Shown in pieces: positions 8,537 to 16,762 of a stretch of 64,000 bases of DNA. The stretch spans positions 1 to 64,000 of the forward strand of contig JBMYSZ010000007.1 of NCBI GenBank assembly GCA_049603835.1, given 5' to 3'. A model generated the notes under the pieces. The model had not been told where the DNA came from, made no database searches, and saw only the letters and a list, made by a program, of their open reading frames with translations. The DNA comes from Mangrovicoccus sp049603835 (GTDB lineage Bacteria > Pseudomonadota > Alphaproteobacteria > Rhodobacterales > Rhodobacteraceae). Position numbers and translations under genes: made by a program. Each line of letters starts with the position of its first letter. The first letter of the stretch is position 1.

Positions 8537-9460
8537 TTGACCACTGTAATTATCGGCGGAACTGGCTTTCTGGGCCGTCATCTCTGCGAGGCCTTCGCGC
8601 GGGCCGGGCAAACCGCCACTGTGATCGCCCATAATCCGGACTATGTTTTCCTGGAAAACTTGATCCAGCCCATGCCCGCAGCGGAGTTGGGGACGCAAGA
8701 AGCGGATGAAGCTTTGGCCACGGCCGATACGGTGATTCATTTAGCTTATTCGTCAAAACCCGCGTCAAACCAGAATGCGGAAGGGATGGAAATTCCGCAG
8801 AATGTGCAGCCCTTTTTGGTGATGATGGGGCAGCTTGCCTCGGCAGGGAAAAATCCGCGGGTGATCTATGCCTCCACCGGTGGGCAGATTTACGGCGGTG
8901 GCCATGACGCGCCCATTCCAGAAACGGCGGCACCATCACCGGCAACGCCTTATGCGCTTGGCAAGCTGATGATCGAAGAGGCGCTGGCCTATTTCGGTCG
9001 CAAGGGGGCCATTCAACCAACTGTGCTGCGGCTGGCCAATCCGGTGGGGCGTTGGCAATTGGGGAGGCGCCATGGATTTGTCTCAGCAGCGGTAGAGCGG
9101 GTTTTGGGGGGCAAGCCTTTGACGCTTTTCGGGCCGGGCCAAAACCAGCGGGATTATTTCGATGCGGATGAGTTTTCCGATTTCTTGATCTCGCTTTTGG
9201 CGCGTTCGGGCTCGATTGAGGGGGTGTTTAATATTGGCAGTGGCCTATCCCTGACAGAGCGGCAAGTGCTGTCTGTGGTCGAAGAAACTTTGGGGAGGGC
9301 GCCCATTATCGACGAAAAACCAGCCCGCGCCTTTGATTTGCCCTATGCGGTATTGGATTGCGGCGCGGCCGCTGAGCAGCTGGGCTGGGCGTCGAAAACC
9401 TCGCTCGCCGAGACTGTGGCCAAAGTCGCCAGCGGCGTTGATCCAAGCTGGAAAGGATAG
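8537..9460 (+). CDS. NAD-dependent epimerase/dehydratase (GalE/WcaG-like)
   Basis: An extended SDR sugar-nucleotide enzyme. The Rossmann loop GGTGFLG sits at residues 7-13, a serine/threonine segment YASTGGQIYG follows, and the catalytic YxxxK pair is YALGK at 139-143. LRLANPVG and the substrate-loop segment LTLFGPGQNQRDY complete the pattern. At about 307 residues it has normal length. I chose TTG at 8537 because AAGGAAG lies eight bases before it and the Rossmann strand begins right after; an in-frame GTG at 8495 has no such site. It is divergent from sqdB and probably makes or modifies a nucleotide sugar for the same glycan. The substrate is unknown. Confidence 0.8.
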   Translation: MTTVIIGGTGFLGRHLCEAFARAGQTATVIAHNPDYVFLENLIQPMPAAELGTQEADEALATADTVIHLAYSSKPASNQNAEGMEIPQNVQPFLVMMGQLASAGKNPRVIYASTGGQIYGGGHDAPIPETAAPSPATPYALGKLMIEEALAYFGRKGAIQPTVLRLANPVGRWQLGRRHGFVSAAVERVLGGKPLTLFGPGQNQRDYFDADEFSDFLISLLARSGSIEGVFNIGSGLSLTERQVLSVVEETLGRAPIIDEKPARAFDLPYAVLDCGAAAEQLGWASKTSLAETVAKVASGVDPSWKG

Positions 9461-9466
9461 GAAGAG

Positions 9467-9491
9467 GCGCCGGGTCAAGCCCGGCGCGTTT
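9467..9491 (+). terminator. GC-rich hairpin after the epimerase gene
   Basis: Arms GCGCCGGG (9467-9474) and CCCGGCGC (9480-9487) enclose a 5-base loop and are followed by GTTT. The stem is strong but the T run is short. It lies seven bases after the epimerase stop and before the convergent prfC, so it probably ends the epimerase transcript. Confidence 0.6.
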
Positions 9492-9521
9492 GCACGTAAT
9501 TGCGCTTATTCTTGTGACGTC

Positions 9522-11138
9522 TTAAGTCAGCATTTCTTTCGTGGCGCTCAGGGTCAGATCCGGGTGGTCCCGTTCGATCCGGTCAATATCCCATTGCAGC
9601 CGTGTCAGATAGACCGTGTCACCATCATTATCATGCGCAATATGGCCCTTATTGGTGTTCACAAAAGCATTCACCTTATCATCCGGGCCAGAGACCCAGC
9701 GGGCTGAGGTGAATTGCGACGGCTCAAACCGCACCGGCAGACCATATTCCAGCTCGATCCGGCTGGCGAGAACTTCGAACTGAAGCGCCCCCACAACGCC
9801 GACGATAAAGCCCGAGCCAATCATCGGTTTAAACACTTTCGCCGCGCCTTCCTCGGCAAATTGCATCAGCGCCTTTTCCAGATGCTTGGCTTTCATGGGA
9901 TCGCCCGCGCGCACGCCTTGCAGCAATTCCGGCGCAAAACTGGGAATACCGGTGACTTTCAGCGCTTCGCCCTCGGTCAGCGTATCGCCGATGCGCAGCT
10001 GGCCATGGTTCGGAATGCCGATGATGTCGCCCGCCCAGGCCTCTTCTGCGAGCTCCCGATCCGAGGCCAAAAACAGCACGGGATTGGAAATCGCCATGGG
10101 CTTTTTCGAGCGCACATGGGTCAGCTTCATGCCCCGTTTAAAATGGCCTGAAGCCATGCGCAAAAACGCCACCCGGTCCCTGTGTTTGGGATCCATATTG
10201 GCCTGGACCTTGAACACAAAGCCAGCGACCTTCTTTTCATCCGGCCCGATTTGGCGCGGCGAGGCGCTTTGCGGTTGCGGTTCGGGGCCGTAATTGCCGA
10301 TCCCATCCATCAGCTCGCGCACCCCAAAGGAATTAATCGCAGAGCCGAACCAAATCGGTGTCATCGTGCCATCCATCACCGCTTGCGGATCCATGGCGGG
10401 CAGCAATTCGCGCACCATCTCGATCTCTTCGCGCAGCTGGTCGAGCATGGTGGCGGGGATATGCTCTGCCAGTTTCGGATCATCAAGCCCCTCGATCGAA
10501 ATGCTTTCCGCCACCACATTCCGATCGGCGCGGTCCATCAGCTCTAGCCGGTCGCGCAGCAGATCATAGCAGCCCAGGAAATCGCGCCCCATGCCGATAG
10601 GCCAACTCGCAGGCGTCACATCAATGGCTAGGTTTTCTTGGATTTCGTCGATGATCTCAAATGTATCGCGGCTTTCCCGATCCATCTTGTTACAGAATGT
10701 CAGGATCGGCAGATCGCGCAGACGGCAGACCTCGAACAGCTTTTGGGTCTGGCTCTCAACACCTTTCGCGCCATCGATCACCATCACCGCAGCATCAACC
10801 GCCGTAAGCGTGCGATAAGTGTCTTCGGAGAAATCCGAGTGGCCGGGCGTATCCACCAGGTTAAAGCGATACTGGCCGAAATCAAAAGACATGGCCGAGG
10901 CGGAAACCGAAATCCCGCGATCTTGCTCCATCTTCATGAAATCCGAGCGGGTGCGTCGGGCCTCGCCCTTTGCGCGTACTTGCCCCGCCATCTGAATCGC
11001 CCCGCCATAAAGCAGGAACTTTTCGGTCAGGGTCGTCTTACCCGCATCCGGGTGAGAGATAATCGCAAAAGTGCGCCGCCGGGCAATCTCGGGCGGCAGA
11101 TCGGGGGCATTTGAGGCACGGTCTAACATGGGCCGCAT
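9522..11138 (-). CDS. prfC: Peptide chain release factor 3
   Basis: The translation GTPase RF3, which recycles RF1 and RF2 from the ribosome after peptide release. G-domain motifs are clear: G1 SHPDAGKTTL near residue 28, the switch segment QDRGISVSAS, G3 DTPGHSDF, and G4 NKMDRE. Domains 2 and 3 follow (GFVFKVQANMDPKHRDR, then VVGALQFEVLASRI). The length of 538 residues is normal. There are two possible ATG starts, at 11138 and 11129, neither with a convincing Shine-Dalgarno. The gene stands alone, converging with the epimerase and divergent from the SnoaL-like gene. Confidence 0.93.
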   Translation of the reverse strand: MRPMLDRASNAPDLPPEIARRRTFAIISHPDAGKTTLTEKFLLYGGAIQMAGQVRAKGEARRTRSDFMKMEQDRGISVSASAMSFDFGQYRFNLVDTPGHSDFSEDTYRTLTAVDAAVMVIDGAKGVESQTQKLFEVCRLRDLPILTFCNKMDRESRDTFEIIDEIQENLAIDVTPASWPIGMGRDFLGCYDLLRDRLELMDRADRNVVAESISIEGLDDPKLAEHIPATMLDQLREEIEMVRELLPAMDPQAVMDGTMTPIWFGSAINSFGVRELMDGIGNYGPEPQPQSASPRQIGPDEKKVAGFVFKVQANMDPKHRDRVAFLRMASGHFKRGMKLTHVRSKKPMAISNPVLFLASDRELAEEAWAGDIIGIPNHGQLRIGDTLTEGEALKVTGIPSFAPELLQGVRAGDPMKAKHLEKALMQFAEEGAAKVFKPMIGSGFIVGVVGALQFEVLASRIELEYGLPVRFEPSQFTSARWVSGPDDKVNAFVNTNKGHIAHDNDGDTVYLTRLQWDIDRIERDHPDLTLSATKEMLT

Positions 11139-11254
11139 ATAGCGGGGCCGGGCGGGCGGTACAATCTCTGGCGCGCGGTCGCGCTGACTAGAAAGTGTTT
11201 TGCGGATGTTACAATTTTAACTTACTGGGAACATAGATAGAACAGGAGGGGGCA

Positions 11255-11626
11255 ATGGACCTAAAAGAGATCGCGCTGGCGCTAACCGAAGGCTGCAAAT
11301 CCGGGGGCGAGCTGGCGAATTTGGATAAGCTTTACGCCAGCGACGCCGTATCGGTCGAAGCCCAAGATTACAGCGGGATGGGCCGTGAAACTAAGGGCCG
11401 AGACGGTATTAAAGGCAAGCATGCCTGGTGGGAGGCGAATTTCGAGCTCCATAGTGCGGAAACCATCGGGCCCTTTATCGGCGGCGATAACCAGTTTGTG
11501 CTGCATTTCTCGGTGGATGCGACCCATACCGAAAGCGGCGAGCGCTCGCAAATGCGCGAGGTCGGGATCTATACGGTCGAGAATGGCAAAATCATTCGCG
11601 AAGAATTTTTGGGCCTAGAGGACTAA
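11255..11626 (+). CDS. SnoaL-like / NTF2-fold small protein
   Basis: A 123-residue single-domain protein of the SnoaL-like NTF2 superfamily. An N-terminal helix with LDKLYASDAVSVEAQD is followed by GRDGIKGKHAWWEANFE and strands ending IYTVENGKIIREEFLG. Family members are isomerases, hydrolases or ligand-binding proteins and the activity cannot be assigned. The start is well supported by AGGAGGGGG just upstream of the ATG. It overlaps the convergent VPLPA-CTERM gene by four bases at the stop codons. No signal peptide is seen. Confidence 0.75.
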   Translation: MDLKEIALALTEGCKSGGELANLDKLYASDAVSVEAQDYSGMGRETKGRDGIKGKHAWWEANFELHSAETIGPFIGGDNQFVLHFSVDATHTESGERSQMREVGIYTVENGKIIREEFLGLED

Positions 11627-12222
11627 TCAGCGGCCTTGGCTTTGCGGTTTTTGCGCAGAGCCAAAGCGCCCAAGCCCGATCCCAATAAAACAAGCCCGGC
11701 TGGCAGTGGGATCGTGTCATAGCTTAGCTTTAGTGCCACTCTGCCAGTCTCGAACGGGCCAAGCACTGCATTCAGCGGCGAGTCCGGCGCATAATAGCCC
11801 ATTTCCGCCGAAGGGCGCAGCCTGATGATCAGATCTTGGCCGGAAAAGCCGCCAATATCCGAGGTATTAATAGTGAAAGTGAACGCGCCTCTGCTATCAT
11901 AGGGATCGGCAATTTTCAGGTTTCTCAGTTGGGTCACCGCGCCGGTAGTCACGCCGTTTATTTTCACGGTAAAAAACTCATCCGCTCCATTCAGATCCAT
12001 ATCGCGGAAAAACCCACGAAAGGTCAGGTGCGAAAGGCCGGGGGCAGGGGATGCGAGATTGCGAAAGCGAAACACCATGGGGGCCAGGTCATAGCCATTC
12101 TCGGCCGCTATTTCCGTGCTGGCCGCGCGATAGGTGACCGTCGCGGCCTGGGCAGGGGCGATAAAGCCGAAGGACAGGGCAGAACTAAGAATAGCCGCTA
12201 AAACCATAGCAAATTGGGACAT
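11623..12222 (-). CDS. VPLPA-CTERM sorting-domain exported protein
   Basis: A 199-residue exported protein. The N-terminus is a classical signal peptide (hydrophobic run ending APAQAA around residue 27). The C-terminus shows the VPLPA-CTERM layout: IPLPAGLVLLGSGLGALAL, a short transmembrane stretch, then a basic tail RKNRKAKAAD. Such tails are processed by exosortase-type enzymes in Gram-negative bacteria with exopolysaccharide systems. The middle part (FRGFFRDMDLNGADEF) is beta-rich and unassigned. The exosortase is not in this window. Location at the cell surface or in the matrix is inferred. Confidence 0.78.
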   Translation of the reverse strand: MSQFAMVLAAILSSALSFGFIAPAQAATVTYRAASTEIAAENGYDLAPMVFRFRNLASPAPGLSHLTFRGFFRDMDLNGADEFFTVKINGVTTGAVTQLRNLKIADPYDSRGAFTFTINTSDIGGFSGQDLIIRLRPSAEMGYYAPDSPLNAVLGPFETGRVALKLSYDTIPLPAGLVLLGSGLGALALRKNRKAKAAD

Positions 12223-12431
12223 GGAACACTCACAAGGCGAAATGACTTGGCTGTTTTGGAAAAAACTCTGTGATCGCTCAATTCATTCTCAAAGTTATGA
12301 TTAACATTAACCATTGAAATGATGAGGGAAATTCCGGATTTGCGGCGGGAAATCCCAATTCATCAAGGGCTTGGCAAAACTGTTTAAAATTGTTTGAAAT
12401 CCGGTATGTGGATTGATTTGCGGAGCATGAA

Positions 12432-13208
12432 ATGGATCTAGGGATCAAAGGGCGCCGGGCTTTGGTGACGGCCTCGTCGAAAGGGCTGGGCCGCGGATGT
12501 GCCGAGGCTTTGGCCCAGGCAGGGGTGGATTTGGTGCTGAATGCCCGCGGTGTCGAGGCGTTGGAGGCCACGGCAGAGGATCTGCGCAGCCATGGCGTTA
12601 CGGTGACCACTATTGCTTGCGACATCACGACAGCCGAAGGCCAGGCCGAGGTTTTGGAAGCTGCCGGGGCGGTGGATATTCTGGTGACCAATGCGGGCGG
12701 GCCGCCGCCGGGCCTGTGGTCGGATTGGGGGCGGGATGATTTCATCGCCGCTCTTGACGCGAATATGCTGACGCCAATCGCGCTGATGACCGCGCTTTTG
12801 CCGGGGATGTGCGATCAGGGTTGGGGGCGTGTGGTCAATATCACCAGCCAGTCGGTGAAAGCGCCGATCCCGCAGCTGGGGCTTTCCAATTCCGCGCGGG
12901 CTGGTCTGACGGGATTTGTTGCGGGAACCTCGCGGCAGGTCGCGCCTTTCGGTGTGACGATCAACAATCTTCTACCTGGTCTGCATGATACGGATCGTGC
13001 CTTTGGTTTGGATGCGGGGGACGCGTCGCGCCAAAATATCAGCCATGACCAAGCCCGCAAAAATCGCGAAGCGACGATCCCTGCGCAGCGCTATGGAACT
13101 CCGGCGGAATTTGGCGCGGCTTGCGCCTTCTTATGCTCTCAGCATGCGGGGTATATTGTCGGACAAAATCTGCTGCTCGATGGCGGGTCTGTGAATATGA
13201 CCCTGTGA
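12432..13208 (+). CDS. SDR-like protein, atypical FabG-like, catalytic residues absent
   Basis: A short-chain dehydrogenase fold of 258 residues. The cofactor loop is TASSKGLG (13-20) where TGxxxGxG is usual; NAGG lies at 87-90 and the Ser segment NITSQS at 136-141. Where classical SDRs have YxxxK, this protein has LSNSA (L151, A155). It ends in GQNLLLDGGSVNMTL, as SDRs do. It resembles the recognised FabG-like SDR subgroup described as lacking perfect cofactor and catalytic motifs. Function as a reductase is therefore uncertain. The start ATG follows CGGAG. It stands alone upstream of the acyl-CoA synthetase operon. Confidence 0.8.
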   Translation: MDLGIKGRRALVTASSKGLGRGCAEALAQAGVDLVLNARGVEALEATAEDLRSHGVTVTTIACDITTAEGQAEVLEAAGAVDILVTNAGGPPPGLWSDWGRDDFIAALDANMLTPIALMTALLPGMCDQGWGRVVNITSQSVKAPIPQLGLSNSARAGLTGFVAGTSRQVAPFGVTINNLLPGLHDTDRAFGLDAGDASRQNISHDQARKNREATIPAQRYGTPAEFGAACAFLCSQHAGYIVGQNLLLDGGSVNMTL

Positions 13209-13230
13209 TCAGAATCATTTTTGCCAAGCA

Positions 13231-13252
13231 AATGGCCCATTTGCGGGCCATT
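13231..13252 (+). terminator. Hairpin after the SDR-like gene
   Basis: Arms AATGGCCC (13231-13238) and GGGCCATT (13245-13252) pair perfectly around a 6-base loop, 22 bases after the SDR stop. No T run follows on either strand, so intrinsic termination is weak; it may instead protect the 3' end. The rest of the gap up to 13493 shows no gene. A TTGACC box at about 13392 could be part of the operon promoter. Confidence 0.45.
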
Positions 13253-13493
13253 GTTCACGTAACCGGAGCAATGCAGCCAAGCGAGCTGCATGGTTTTGCG
13301 TCAAGCGCTCAGAGAATACCGGATATGCATAGGCTGCGACCTTTCGCGCAGGTCAATTAAGGGGGCTGCGAAGATTTTGACGATATTTTCGTTGACCTTA
13401 AGCCATTTGAACATTTGAATTGAGCCAAAGCACTGAAAAGACCCAAAGGCAAAAACAGTGCAGGGCCTAACAAGGCCTGTCGGAGGAACAGAG

Positions 13494-15137
13494 ATGCTGC
13501 ATAATATATACGAACAAGGGCTGGATCGGAATCCGGCCAACTACGTGGCTTTGTCGCCGCTTAGCTTTATTGAGCGGACCGCCGCCATTTACCCGGACCG
13601 GCTTGCAGTTGTTCATGGGGATGTGCGCCGCAATTGGGCGGAAACCTATCAACGCTGCCGCGCTATGGCATCGGCACTGAAAGGGCGCGGCATTGGCAAG
13701 GGCGACACAGTGGCGATTATTGCTGCGAATATCCCTGAAATGTTTGAGGCGCATTTTGCTGTGCCCATGACTGGCGCGGTGCTGAACACGATTAATACCC
13801 GCCTCGATGCCGAAGCGATCGCCTTTATTCTCAATCACGGCGAAGCGAAAATGGTGATGGTGGATCCCGAATTCGCTGAAATCGTGCAGCGCGCGGTGCG
13901 GATTTCCGGTCATGACATCACCATCGTGGATATCGAAGACCCGACCTATGAGGGTGGCGTCAAAGTTGGCCAACTCACCCATGCGGAGCTATTGGCCGAA
14001 GGCAATCCCGATGACGCATGGGAGCTGCCGGATAATGAATGGGATGCGATCAGCCTGAACTACACATCCGGCACAACCGGCGATCCGAAAGGCGTGGTTT
14101 ACCATCATCGCGGCGCCTATCTGAATGCAGTATCAAATATCACCACTTGGGGCATGCCGCAGCATTCGGTCTATTTATGGACCTTGCCGATGTTTCACTG
14201 CAATGGCTGGTGCTTCCCCTGGACCCTCGCGGCGAATGCGGCGGTCTGCGTATGTCTGCGCGCAGTCCGGGCCGAACCGATTTACCAACTGATCCGCGAT
14301 GAGAAGGTCACCCATTTCTGCGGTGCACCGATCGTGTTGAATATGTTGGTCAATGCGCCCGATGAGCTGAAAGATTTCAGCCATGAGGTGAAGGTCATGA
14401 CCGCCGGCGCTAGCCCGCCTGCTGCGGTGATCGAAGCCATGGAAGCCATGGGTGTCGAAGTAACCCATGTTTATGGCCTGACCGAAACCTACGGCCCATC
14501 AGTGGTTTGTGCCTGGAAACCGGATCAGTGGGATGCGCTGAGCCAGGAAGAAAAGGCCAAGCTGAAATCGCGCCAGGGCGTGAAGAACTCGGCCCTCGAA
14601 GGGTTGATGGTCGCTGACCCTGATAGTCTAGAGCCTGTCCCCTCTGACGGGGTGACCATGGGTGAAATCTTCATGCGCGGCAATAACGTGATGAAGGGCT
14701 ATCTGAAAAACATCACCGCGAGCGACAAATCCTTTAATGGTGGCTGGTTCGCTTCGGGCGATTTGGGGGTCATGCATCCCGATGGCTATGTGGAGCTGAA
14801 AGACCGGTCGAAAGACATCATCATCTCGGGCGGGGAAAATATTTCCTCGGTTGAGGTGGAGGATGTGCTTTATAAACATCCTTCCGTGATGGAAGCCGCC
14901 GTGGTGGCGCAACCGCATCCGAAATGGGGCGAAACGCCCTGTGCCTTTGTGCTGCTCAAAGACGGTGCCGAGGTTTCGGCCGACGAAATCATCGCCTTTT
15001 GCAAAGCCAATATGGCCGGGTTCAAAATCCCGCGCACAGTGATTTTCGGAGCCTTGCCAAAAACCTCGACCGGCAAAATCCAGAAATTCGTGCTGCGTGA
15101 AAAAGCCCGCGAAGCGGCGCAAGAACCGGCTGAATAG
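13494..15137 (+). CDS. Acyl-CoA synthetase (AMP-forming)
   Basis: An ANL-family ligase that activates a carboxylic acid with ATP and CoA. The ATP loop TSGTTGDPKG, the YGLTETYGP motif, SGDLGVMHPDGYVELKDR, the hinge SKDIIISGGENIS and the catalytic-Lys segment KTSTGKIQKF near the C-terminus are all present, so it looks active. It has about 547 residues. The ATG at 13494 is preferred over the in-frame GTG at 13458 because of GGAGG ten bases upstream. It heads an operon with a branched-chain-type ABC importer and an acyl-CoA dehydrogenase, so it probably activates the imported acid. A medium-chain, aromatic or DmdB-like (methylmercaptopropionate) substrate is possible; sequence alone cannot decide. 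Confidence 0.88.
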   Translation: MLHNIYEQGLDRNPANYVALSPLSFIERTAAIYPDRLAVVHGDVRRNWAETYQRCRAMASALKGRGIGKGDTVAIIAANIPEMFEAHFAVPMTGAVLNTINTRLDAEAIAFILNHGEAKMVMVDPEFAEIVQRAVRISGHDITIVDIEDPTYEGGVKVGQLTHAELLAEGNPDDAWELPDNEWDAISLNYTSGTTGDPKGVVYHHRGAYLNAVSNITTWGMPQHSVYLWTLPMFHCNGWCFPWTLAANAAVCVCLRAVRAEPIYQLIRDEKVTHFCGAPIVLNMLVNAPDELKDFSHEVKVMTAGASPPAAVIEAMEAMGVEVTHVYGLTETYGPSVVCAWKPDQWDALSQEEKAKLKSRQGVKNSALEGLMVADPDSLEPVPSDGVTMGEIFMRGNNVMKGYLKNITASDKSFNGGWFASGDLGVMHPDGYVELKDRSKDIIISGGENISSVEVEDVLYKHPSVMEAAVVAQPHPKWGETPCAFVLLKDGAEVSADEIIAFCKANMAGFKIPRTVIFGALPKTSTGKIQKFVLREKAREAAQEPAE

Positions 15138-15196
15138 TCCTTTTTGCTTCGGGCGGTCCTGCCCGGAGCTCCCCCGAAATGTAAGAGAGCTTGCCA

Positions 15197-15961
15197 ATGC
15201 TGGACAGCGCTGCCGCTGAGTATGTCCTGACGACATCTGACCTTACCAAAGAGTTCAAAGGCTTCACTGCCGTCGACAAAGTAAATTTGAATGTCCGGCG
15301 CGGCGATATCCATGCGCTTATCGGGCCGAATGGGGCAGGGAAGACTACGGTTTTCAACCTGCTCACCAAATTCTTGATCCCGACACGGGGCCAGATCCTG
15401 TTTAACGGCACGGATATCACCCAGACCCAGCCGGCGGAAATTGCCCGCATGGGGGTGATCCGGTCTTTCCAGATTTCGGCGGTGTTTGCACAGATGACGG
15501 CTTTGGAAAATGTCCGGGTGGCGTTGCAGCGTTCGCTTGGCACCAGCTATCATTTCTGGCGCTCTGATCGCAGTTTGCGGGTTCTCAATGATCGCGCTCA
15601 TGAGCTGCTGCATATGGTCGGGCTAGAGCGTTTCGCGGATTCCCTGGTGGGCGATATGCCTTATGGCCGCAAACGCGCATTGGAAATCGCCACGACCCTC
15701 GCGGTGGAACCCGAGCTGATGCTGCTGGATGAACCGACCCAAGGCATGGGCCGCGAAGATGTGGACCGGATCACCAAACTGATCAAACAGGTAAGCCAAG
15801 GCCGCACCATTTTGATGGTGGAACATAATCTAGGCGTGGTCAGCACTCTGTGTGATCGGATCACTGTTTTGCAGCGCGGCGCGATTTTGACCGAGGGCGA
15901 TTATGCGACCGTCTCCGCCGATCAGCGGGTGAAAGAAGCCTATATGGGGAAAAGCGCATGA
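15197..15961 (+). CDS. livG: Branched-chain-type ABC transporter ATPase LivG
   Basis: The LivG-type ATP-binding subunit. Walker A GPNGAGKTT, a Q-loop segment RSFQISAVF, a LivG-style signature YGRKRALEIA in place of LSGGQ, Walker B LMLLDEP and the switch histidine in VEHNLGVV are all present. The start is ATG at 15197 with AAGAGAG seven bases upstream. A weak hairpin (CGGGC/GCCCG, near 15153-15168) lies between the synthetase stop and this gene. Its TGA overlaps the ATG of livF by four bases, so translation is coupled. It works with LivF, LivH, LivM and the periplasmic binding protein below. Confidence 0.92.
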   Translation: MLDSAAAEYVLTTSDLTKEFKGFTAVDKVNLNVRRGDIHALIGPNGAGKTTVFNLLTKFLIPTRGQILFNGTDITQTQPAEIARMGVIRSFQISAVFAQMTALENVRVALQRSLGTSYHFWRSDRSLRVLNDRAHELLHMVGLERFADSLVGDMPYGRKRALEIATTLAVEPELMLLDEPTQGMGREDVDRITKLIKQVSQGRTILMVEHNLGVVSTLCDRITVLQRGAILTEGDYATVSADQRVKEAYMGKSA

Positions 15962-16725
15962 TGGATCTGCACGAAGTTCATAACGAAGAAATCGGCGGCC
16001 ATCATGTGTCGGAGCATATCGAAGAGCTGCGGATCAATGACTTGCACGCTTTTTACGGCGAAGGCCATGCGCTGCATGGGATCGACCTGACCGTCTATCA
16101 AGGTGAGCTGGTCACGCTTTTGGGCCGTAATGGTGCCGGACGGACCACGACTTTGCGCTCAATCATGGGACTTGTGGGGCATCGCACCGGCTCTGTCATG
16201 CTCAAAGGCGAAGAAGTCATTCATTGGCCCAGCCACCAGATCGCAAAGCTTGGCGTGGGCTATTGCCCCGAAGAGCGCGGGATTTTCTCTAGCCTCAATG
16301 TCGAGGAAAATCTGATGCTGCCGCCGCAAGTGGGCAAATCAGAAACCGGCGGCATGAGCTTGGACGAAATCTATGACATGTTCCCCAATTTGCTGGAGCG
16401 GCGCAAAAGCCAAGGCACCCGGCTTTCGGGCGGGGAACAGCAAATGCTTGCCATGGCGCGGATTTTGCGCACCGGCGCGGATTTGCTGCTGCTTGATGAG
16501 ATCACCGAAGGCCTGGCGCCGGTGATCGTGGATAAGCTGGCCGAAGTTTTGGTCGAGCTGAAATCTCGCGGCTACACTATCGTGCTGGTGGAGCAGAATT
16601 TCCGTTTTGCCGCAGGTATCGCTGACCGGCATTTCATCATGGATCACGGCCATATTGTGGAGGTGGTCGAGGCCCATGAAATGGAGGCCAAACAGGCCGT
16701 TTTCGACGAATATCTAAGCGTCTAA
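15958..16725 (+). CDS. livF: Branched-chain-type ABC transporter ATPase LivF
   Basis: The LivF-type ATPase partner of LivG. The signature LSGGEQQML, Walker B LLLLDEI followed by TEGLAPVIV, and VEQNFRFA are normal. Walker A reads GRNGAGRTT (56-64), with Arg62 where the phosphate-binding Lys is expected; the codon is CGG. I recall GRNGxGRTTT versions in other proteobacterial LivF proteins, so this may be a lineage variant rather than a dead site. An N-terminal extension of about 24 residues, rich in His and Glu, precedes the ATPase core. The protein has 255 residues. Confidence 0.9.
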   Translation: MMDLHEVHNEEIGGHHVSEHIEELRINDLHAFYGEGHALHGIDLTVYQGELVTLLGRNGAGRTTTLRSIMGLVGHRTGSVMLKGEEVIHWPSHQIAKLGVGYCPEERGIFSSLNVEENLMLPPQVGKSETGGMSLDEIYDMFPNLLERRKSQGTRLSGGEQQMLAMARILRTGADLLLLDEITEGLAPVIVDKLAEVLVELKSRGYTIVLVEQNFRFAAGIADRHFIMDHGHIVEVVEAHEMEAKQAVFDEYLSV

Positions 16726-16762
16726 TTTTCAAAGGCGCAATCCAATGGGAGGGAGACCCAAA

